Shown here in pieces: positions 48,063 to 52,534 of a DNA stretch of 52,534 nucleotides. Position numbers and translations under genes: made by a program. The stretch's first letter is position 1, and the number at the start of each line of letters is the position of its first letter. The notes below the pieces were generated by a model. That model ran no database searches. It had not been told where the DNA came from and saw only the letters and a list, made by a program, of their open reading frames with translations. Source of the stretch: a virus; the IMG/VR virus record IMGVR_UViG_3300046472_000494, positions 1 to 52,534 of that record. One strand, 5' to 3'.

Positions 48063-48267
48063 GGCAAGGCGTGGCACGGCAGGGTCTGGCGCGGCTGGCT
48101 GGACTAGGCGGGGCCGGGCTAGGAGCGGCCAGGCAGGGCGGAGCCAGGCGCGGAAGGGCAGGCGCGGCTGGGCGCGGTAGGGCGTGGCCAGGTGCGGTGA
48201 GGCATGGCAGGCAAGGACAGGCAGGAAGCGGCGCGGCTCGGTTCGGCAGGGCATGACAAGGCAGGCA
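48063..48267 (+). repeat. degenerate GGCNN pentamer array 1
   Basis: About 205 bases made of phased five-base units of the form GGCNN (GGCAA GGCGT GGCAC GGCAG and so on), drifting in phase through small indels. It fills the gap between the gene ending at 48059 and ATG 48336. The period of five is incompatible with coding. It ends with GCATGACAAGGC, a string shared with array 2. Bases 48268-48335 carry the ribosome site for the next gene. Confidence 0.8.
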
Positions 48268-48335
48268 ACTAAGCAACACCCCGGTAAGCGATCCCGCCGG
48301 TGCAAGTGGATCGCACTTAGCAAACGGAGCTGAAC

Positions 48336-49013
48336 ATGACGAAGAAGAAGGCAACGGAAACGAAGGACCAGGAAATTGTAATAACGCCTCCAGATATTCG
48401 CTCGATCCCGTTCAAGATCCGCGGCACTGCGCCGTACGTCCAGGCGCGGTTCACCGCGAAGGCGATGCAAGCCATGAGGGACAAGATGGAGGCCGGGCCG
48501 ACGGCCAAGACCGAGAAGAAGCCCAAGGCCCCGCGCGACTTCGCCGACGATTACCAGCAGGCCATGCACATCAGCGAGGACGGATGGCACGGCATTCCCG
48601 CGTCCGCTTTCCGGAACGCGATGATCTCGGCGTGCAGGGTGGCGAAAGGCCCCACGATGACACTCGCAAAGCTGACCGTGTTTGTGAAGCAAGACGGTAA
48701 CGATCGGGTCGATGGCATTCCGCTGGTCCGAATCGAAGGCAAGCCGGAGCGCACCGAGATGGCCGTGCGCAATGCGACCGGCGTCGCCGACATCCGCGTG
48801 CGCCCGATGTGGCGCAAATGGAGCGCAAACGTCGTTGTGCAATACGACGCCGACCAGTTCACCCCGACCAGCGTCGCGAATCTCATGCTGCGCGCCGGCG
48901 CGCAGGTCGGGATCGGCGAGGGCCGCCACGACAGCCACAAGTCCGCAGGCATGGGATGGGGCACATTCGAGTTCGATACACCCGATGAGCCCGATAAGTC
49001 GGACAAGCACTGA
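48336..49013 (+). CDS. conserved-type phage protein, possible RAMP-like fold
   Basis: A 225-residue protein with a CGGAGC site. After a Lys-rich start come FKIRGTAPYVQARFTAKAMQ, GWHGIPASAFRNAMISACRV and MTLAKLTVFVKQDG. It closes with a Gly-rich SAGMGWGTFEFDTPDEP. The pattern of an FxIxGxAPLxxxRF start, central IPxxxFRxA and final Gly-rich GxGWGxF recurs in a phage family of unknown role. The glycine-rich ending faintly recalls RAMP proteins. The gene is less GC3-biased than its neighbours and lies between two pentamer arrays. Confidence 0.6.
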   Translation: MTKKKATETKDQEIVITPPDIRSIPFKIRGTAPYVQARFTAKAMQAMRDKMEAGPTAKTEKKPKAPRDFADDYQQAMHISEDGWHGIPASAFRNAMISACRVAKGPTMTLAKLTVFVKQDGNDRVDGIPLVRIEGKPERTEMAVRNATGVADIRVRPMWRKWSANVVVQYDADQFTPTSVANLMLRAGAQVGIGEGRHDSHKSAGMGWGTFEFDTPDEPDKSDKH

Positions 49014-49068
49014 AGGCTAAAGGTCGCGAGCGCGGGCGCGTCGTCCCGCGCCATGACAGGAGCACGCG

Positions 49069-49572
49069 TTGAGAAAACAGAAACCAAATGCGGACACGAT
49101 CCAAGTCCGCACCGAGCTGGAACGGCTTTACGGGCAGAAAGGTGAGTTGAAGCCGAGTGCGGTCGTGGATGCCGCACGCGCGAAGGACAGCCCGCTGCAC
49201 AGGTGCTTCGAGTGGCGAGATGGCAAGGCGGCCGATGAATATAGGCTGATCCAAGCCCGCAAGTTGATTCGTCTCACGGTCACGATCATCGACGACAAAC
49301 CCGAGTCGTACATGCATGTCCCCGCGCGCGGCACGGCCGACGATCAGGAGGGTGCATACCACCCGGTCAGCGTCATAGTGCAGAACTTCGACTGGTACGA
49401 GCGCGCGTTATCAGAACTCACGTCGAAGGTGCATAGCGCGATGGCGAGCGCCGATGAGCTGCGGCGCGCGGCTGAATCGGTGGACGCTCCAGATGCGGAA
49501 CGGCTCGCGAAAATCTCGCTGGCGATTTCCGCCTTGCAAACGGCGGGCGCCGCTATTCAAGCGCTCCACTAG
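49069..49572 (+). CDS. hypothetical partner of the preceding gene
   Basis: A 167-residue protein from TTG 49069 with AGGAG seven bases upstream. It starts MRKQKPNADTIQVRTELERL and contains LKPSAVVDAARAKDSPLHRC, FEWRDGKAADEYRLIQARKL (a segment seen in small phage proteins) and a helical end. The 55-base gap before it holds the inverted repeat GCGCGGG/CCCGCGC. Paired with the preceding gene between the arrays. Function is unknown. Confidence 0.55.
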   Translation: MRKQKPNADTIQVRTELERLYGQKGELKPSAVVDAARAKDSPLHRCFEWRDGKAADEYRLIQARKLIRLTVTIIDDKPESYMHVPARGTADDQEGAYHPVSVIVQNFDWYERALSELTSKVHSAMASADELRRAAESVDAPDAERLAKISLAISALQTAGAAIQALH

Positions 49573-49925
49573 CGAGGCTAGGCGCAGCAGGCGATGGCAG
49601 GGCGGGGCAACGTCCGGCGCGGCAAGGCGTGGCGTGGCAGGCAGGGCGAGGAGCGGCGTGGCGAGGAGCGGCCAGGACTGGCGCCGTCAGTAGTGGCGTG
49701 GCAGGCAAGGAACGGCTAGTCGGGGCAAGGCTTCCCAGGGTCAGGCCAGGCGCGGCGGGCACGGCTAGTCGCGGCAGGGCCAGGTTTGGCATGACAAGGC
49801 AAGGCAGGCGTGTCTGGGCATGAATGGATTGGCACGGTTCGGCCCGTCAGGACAAGGCAGGCGCGGTCCGGCTGGGCCCGGCACGGCGCGGCGAGGCGGG
49901 GCACGGCAGGCATGACATGACAAGG
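49573..49925 (+). repeat. degenerate GGCNN pentamer array 2
   Basis: About 350 bases of the same GGCNN five-base rhythm, more eroded than array 1. Shared strings with array 1 include GGCAAGGCGTGGC and GCATGACAAGGCA. It runs from the stop of the preceding gene to the ribosome site AAGGATGAA of the next. No coding frame or hairpin explains it. Confidence 0.8.
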
Positions 49926-49930
49926 ATGAA

Positions 49931-50134
49931 ATGAGCGGCCAGCATTCCTCGTACCTGAAGATGGCCCGCGCCCAGGGCAAGGTCGACCGGCTGGACAGCG
50001 AGCTCGAGGGGCTATGGCAGCAGCAGCTCCGCGTGCATCACGTCCGCCCGTGGGTGAGGAACCTCGTGTTCCTCGCCGGCCGCAAGCTCGAGCTCGACTT
50101 CGCCTGGCCGGACGTGCTGGCGGTGACGCCGTGA
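49931..50134 (+). pseudogene. truncated phage endonuclease N-terminus
   Basis: A 67-residue product: SSYLKMARAQGKVDRLDSE, LWQQQLRVHHVRPWVRNLVF, RKLELDFAWPDVLAVTP. This matches the beginning of phage VRR-NUC/DUF559-like nucleases, where the FDFAWPD motif carries the first metal-binding Asp and is followed by LAVEVEG. Here the frame stops right after the motif, so the catalytic part is missing. It still has a ribosome site and a GTGA coupling to the resolvase, so it may persist as a translational leader. Confidence 0.55.
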
Positions 50135-50667
50135 AGGTGAGCCTCGTGATCCTGGGCGAGCCCGCCTCGAAGGCCAACAGCCGCGAGCTCGTGACCTTCG
50201 GCCGCGGAGAGGACGCACGCCCCGCCATGATCAAGTCGAAGAAGGCGCGCGACTACGAGCGCGATGCACTGCTGCAGATCCCGCCGGCGGCGCGCGCGAT
50301 GCTCGAGGGCCCGGTGCGCGTCACGCTACGCATCTACTACGCCAGCGAGCGCCCCGACCTAGACGAGAGCGTGGTGCTGGATGTCCTGCAGGCACGGTTC
50401 GCGAAGCGCGTCGAAGGCCGCAGGGCGCGCTTGGTCGAGCGCACCGGTGTCTACGTGAACGACCGCCAGGTGCGCGAGAAGCACGTGTACCACGCGATCG
50501 ACCGCGCGAACCCGCGTGCGGAGATCGAGGTCGAGGAGCTCGTCCCCGCACCGGCTGCCCTCTTCGACGAGCTCCCCATCCCCATCGCGAAGCCGCGGCG
50601 CAAGGAGGAGCGCGCGGCTGCCCATCCATCACTCGCCGACGTCGCCCCGGGCGCGGATCCGTTCTAG
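50131..50667 (+). CDS. RusA-like Holliday-junction resolvase
   Basis: A 178-residue protein from GTG 50131 (GTGA overlap). VSLVILGEPASKANSRELVT is the RusA opening (PxSKxxxR). The acidic metal-binding motif is PDLDESVVLDVLQ, followed by GVYVNDRQVREKHVYHA, equivalent to the D-D-R-Q region of RusA. It resolves four-way junctions formed during recombination-dependent replication, complementing the nuclease/ATPase module on the other strand. The C-terminal 45 residues are a proline/alanine-rich extension. Confidence 0.8.
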   Translation: MKVSLVILGEPASKANSRELVTFGRGEDARPAMIKSKKARDYERDALLQIPPAARAMLEGPVRVTLRIYYASERPDLDESVVLDVLQARFAKRVEGRRARLVERTGVYVNDRQVREKHVYHAIDRANPRAEIEVEELVPAPAALFDELPIPIAKPRRKEERAAAHPSLADVAPGADPF

Positions 50668-50670
50668 CCC

Positions 50671-51591
50671 ATGGACTACTACCGCCGCTACGTCGGCGAC
50701 TACCTCAAGAAGACACTCGATCTCAGCCTCGCCGAGGACGGCGCCTATGGCCGGCTGCTGGACCATTACTACGCCGTGGGAGCTCCACTTCCGAGCGATT
50801 TCTCGAAGCTTTTCGACATCGCGCGCGTGCGCCGCACAGCGGAGCGCGACGCCGTGCGCCGCGTGATCGAGAAGCACTTCTACCTCGCCGAGGACGGCCT
50901 CTACCACAACCACAGGTCGGACCAGGAACTCGCCCAGGCGCTGCCGAAAATCGAGAAGATGCGCGAGGTTGCGCGCGAGAACGGCAAGAAGGGAGGACGA
51001 CCGAAGAAACCAAAACAGGTTTCTAGCGCAAACCAAAACGGGTTTAAGCACGAAACCGAATCAGGTTCTTATCCACAACCGGAATTGGTTCCTACGCGCG
51101 CGTCTCAAGCAACCGCCAACCATCAACCACCAACCAAAAGCAAAACCTACCCCCAGCAAGCGCCTCCCGGTATTGAAACCACCGAGCCCCCTCACACGCC
51201 GCTCGCGCTCGCCGAGGCCAAGCTCAACCCCGACACCCCCGCGGCCATCCTCGCCGCCGTGTGCGTCGCCAACAGCATCCGAGCCACGGCGTTCCATCCG
51301 CTCGTGGTCCAGTGGGCGAGCGAGGGCGTGACCATCGAGCGCCTCAAGTCCGCCATCGCCACAGCAAAGCAGCGCAAGGGCGATGCGAGCATCCCCATCG
51401 CGTACCTCGACCCCATCCTCGGCGATGACTCGAAGCCAGCGCAGAAGCCCTGGAAGAACGACGACGCCGAAGCCGAAGCGCTCTGTGCCAAGCTCGGGAT
51501 CAGGACCGCGAAACCCGGCGAGAGCCGCGAGGCGTGGCACCAACGCATCGAAACCGCACTCGCCGAACAGGCGAGAGCCAAGATCGCGTGA
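50671..51591 (+). CDS. DUF1376 replication-initiation-type protein
   Basis: A 306-residue protein. The N-terminus MDYYRRYVGDYLKKTLDLSL, EDGAYGRLLDHYYAVGAPLP and RRVIEKHFYLAEDGLYHN are typical of DUF1376 (YdaU-like) phage proteins, a winged-helix replication family. KNGRPKKP-like GKKGGRPKKPKQV acts as an AT-hook-style linker. A low-complexity Gln/Pro/Thr region (about 115-175) follows, then a C-terminal domain (PLVVQWASEGVTIERLKSAI). The linker DNA is AT-richer and contains repeated caaaa/ggttt words, a possible origin, as many phages place it inside the initiator gene. Confidence 0.75.
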   Translation: MDYYRRYVGDYLKKTLDLSLAEDGAYGRLLDHYYAVGAPLPSDFSKLFDIARVRRTAERDAVRRVIEKHFYLAEDGLYHNHRSDQELAQALPKIEKMREVARENGKKGGRPKKPKQVSSANQNGFKHETESGSYPQPELVPTRASQATANHQPPTKSKTYPQQAPPGIETTEPPHTPLALAEAKLNPDTPAAILAAVCVANSIRATAFHPLVVQWASEGVTIERLKSAIATAKQRKGDASIPIAYLDPILGDDSKPAQKPWKNDDAEAEALCAKLGIRTAKPGESREAWHQRIETALAEQARAKIA

Positions 51592-52157
51592 AAAACCCCA
51601 GCGAAGACCACGAAATTGGCGTCGCAGCCGACGCAACATCGCGCGGGCGTGACCAGGCCGCTGCGGTGATGCCGGCGGCCACTCCCGATCGCGACGCCAG
51701 GATTGCCTTCGCGCTCGAGCGGACGCGCCAGGGCAAGTCCCTGGAGGAAACCGCGACAGAGCTCGGCGTCAACAAGTCCACCATCTGCCGATGGTTGCTG
51801 GGCAAGATGCCGGAGGCGTACGAAGCCGCGCGGCACGAGGGCATCACCGCGAAACTGAACGACGTCGCCGACCTGATCGAGATTGCGCCGAGCCACCTGC
51901 ACGTCGCACGCCTGCGAGAAACGCTCCGGTTCTGGCAGTGGGTGGCCGAGCGGCGGCTGCGCGAGTTCGCGCCGAAAGCGGAACTCTCTGGCCCCAACGG
52001 CGGCCCGATCGAGATCCTGGACCACCTCGAGCGCGCACGGCGCCTGGCGTTCCTCAACGCACAGGCCGAGCGCGAGCCGCCCCCGATCGATGCCGAGCTC
52101 GTCGAGGACGATCCGCAGGACTCCGAGCAGGGCGGCTCAGACGCATCCTCGCCGTAG
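51588..52157 (+). CDS. terminase small subunit-like HTH protein
   Basis: A 189-residue protein from GTG 51588 (GTGA overlap). The HTH is SLEETATELGVNKSTICRWL, followed by MPEAYEAARHEGITAKLNDV, a central helix pair (LRETLRFWQWVAERRLREFA) and PKAELSGPNGGPIEI. The last two features match the ARxxxWxxxxxxPKxYG...GGPI pattern of phage small terminases. It is the last gene before the non-coding packaging-site candidate and is separated from terL by about 15 kb across the circle. It could also be another HTH regulator. Confidence 0.6.
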   Translation: MKNPSEDHEIGVAADATSRGRDQAAAVMPAATPDRDARIAFALERTRQGKSLEETATELGVNKSTICRWLLGKMPEAYEAARHEGITAKLNDVADLIEIAPSHLHVARLRETLRFWQWVAERRLREFAPKAELSGPNGGPIEILDHLERARRLAFLNAQAEREPPPIDAELVEDDPQDSEQGGSDASSP

Positions 52158-52407
52158 CAAGGCAAAGGCAACGCGCTCCGAGCGCTTGCACGTCAATGGC
52201 TTAGCGCTGCAGGCCTGCCGAGTATGGAACTCGGTATGGAAACTCGGCGCCTGCAAACCCTGCTTTCGGCCTCGAAGCCGTGGTCCGCGCCGGCACCAAC
52301 GATGGCCTTCCGGCTTGCCAGGAGCCGCGCAGGAGCTGCGCTACGGCCTTGGACCGTACCCGGAGCCATCCCGAGCGCTTTGCGTGCGCCAGAGGCGCTC
52401 CTCGTCG
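52158..52407. other. non-coding region after small terminase, cos/pac candidate
   Basis: 250 bases which, with 1-186 across the junction, give about 435 bp without a convincing gene. A 72-codon minus-strand frame here has no family or ribosome-site support. It contains a small hairpin GCGCT/AGCGC at 52173-52185 and the compound inverted repeat at 52208-52255. The junction side turns into CG-alternating sequence with a G7 run. Position next to a small terminase makes it the best packaging-site candidate. Confidence 0.5.
52208..52255. repeat. compound inverted repeat with tandem TATGGAA motifs
   Basis: TGCAGG (52208-52213) pairs with CCTGCA (52250-52255), and inside it GCCGAGT (52217-52223) pairs with ACTCGGC (52242-52248). 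The loop holds two near-tandem units, TATGGAACTCGG (52223-52234) and TATGGAAACTCGG (52235-52247). The minus strand reads AGTTCCATACT here, matching the integrase iteron consensus. Confidence 0.65.
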
Positions 52408-52534
52408 GCATCGCGTGTGCGCGCGCGGGTGCGCGCGGGCGCGTTATCGCGCGTCATGCGAGAGCGCGCGGGGGTGCGTGCGCGAGGCCGGCAGGGGGGG
52501 AAATCGACGCGCGACAACCTCGACTGCCCCTCCC
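52408..52534. repeat. terminal overlap, right copy
   Basis: Identical to bases 1-127. It indicates that the sequence closes into a circle of 52,407 bp. See the left copy for why it is read as an assembly overlap. Confidence 0.9.

Noticed and set aside
48063-48267. Coding frames through the pentamer array
   Set aside because: A five-base period gives a 15-base amino-acid cycle, with no real composition or start signals.
52193-52411. 72-codon minus-strand ORF
   Set aside because: No ribosome site, no family and it crosses the inverted repeat; better seen as non-coding.

Overview
The window is a complete temperate phage genome, assembled as a circle. The last 127 bases (52408-52534) repeat the first 127 exactly, which is the signature of a circular contig closed on a 127-base k-mer, so the unique length is 52,407 bp. 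The DNA is roughly two-thirds G+C by eye, with strong GC3 codon bias. Genes are packed head to tail with ATGA, GTGA or TTGA stop/start overlaps. The virion genes (a Head-tail_con type portal, a Bbp19-like protein, a lytic-transglycosylase ejection protein and a beta-helix tailspike, with no tail tube, tape-measure or sheath gene) suggest a short-tailed podovirus of the Bordetella BPP-1 / Burkholderia BcepC6B kind. The host is probably a GC-rich betaproteobacterium or a related group; that is inference.

Layout. (1) 187-2264, minus strand: a five-gene cassette of small exported, membrane or metal-binding proteins (YkgJ-type, lipoprotein, micro-membrane protein, zinc-ribbon membrane protein, exported Cys-rich protein), probably lysogenic-conversion genes. 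(2) 2264-2315: a divergent operator/promoter. (3) 2351-12037, plus strand: small lipoprotein, membrane and zinc-finger genes, a DUF7694 protein, an Acb2/Tad1-like anti-defence sponge, and a near-complete nonulosonic (pseudaminic-type) acid pathway: aminotransferase, cytidylyltransferase, 4,6-dehydratase, methylase, sugar amidotransferase, HisF-like ammonia donor, GNAT and PseI-like synthase, with an HNH endonuclease gene placed in the chain. (4) 11923-12119: a control region with a parS-like site, hairpin, promoter and terminator. (5) 12140-36299: morphogenesis genes, namely small head/tail proteins, a Maf/MptE-like protein, large terminase, portal, scaffold, capsid, tail tubular proteins, ejection proteins and tailspike. 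One ejection protein is polyvalent and carries embedded GNAT and ADP-ribosyltransferase domains. (6) 36296-38558: tRNA-Val(CAC), five integrase-arm-like iterons, tyrosine integrase and an excisionase-like HTH. (7) 38560-46447, minus strand: leftward early operon with a recombination module (RecF/SbcC-like ATPase, RecE-like nuclease, Sak4-like ATPase), DUF5131 and many small proteins. (8) 46485-47236: immunity region with a repressor carrying a His-rich tail, a Cro-like gene and clustered operators. (9) 47245-52157, plus strand: rightward early genes including a RusA resolvase, a DUF1376 replication protein and a small-terminase-like protein, interrupted by two arrays of degenerate GGCNN pentamers. 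(10) 52158-186 across the junction: a non-coding region with a compound inverted repeat, the best cos/pac candidate.

How it works together. One repressor appears to control three promoters of the same design: an operator upstream of TTGACG plus a second operator inside the spacer. They lie at 46.5 kb (leftward), 47.2 kb (rightward) and 2.3 kb (conversion and sugar genes). Integrase, HTH/Xis and iterons handle lysogeny, and the recombination and replication modules flank the switch. The sugar cluster sits between the small terminase gene and the large terminase gene and is translationally coupled, so its product could decorate the virion or the host surface. The strongest leads are the phage-borne pseudaminic-type pathway, the polyvalent ejection protein, the pentamer arrays, the operator family, and iterons shared between the integrase region and the site downstream of the small terminase gene.
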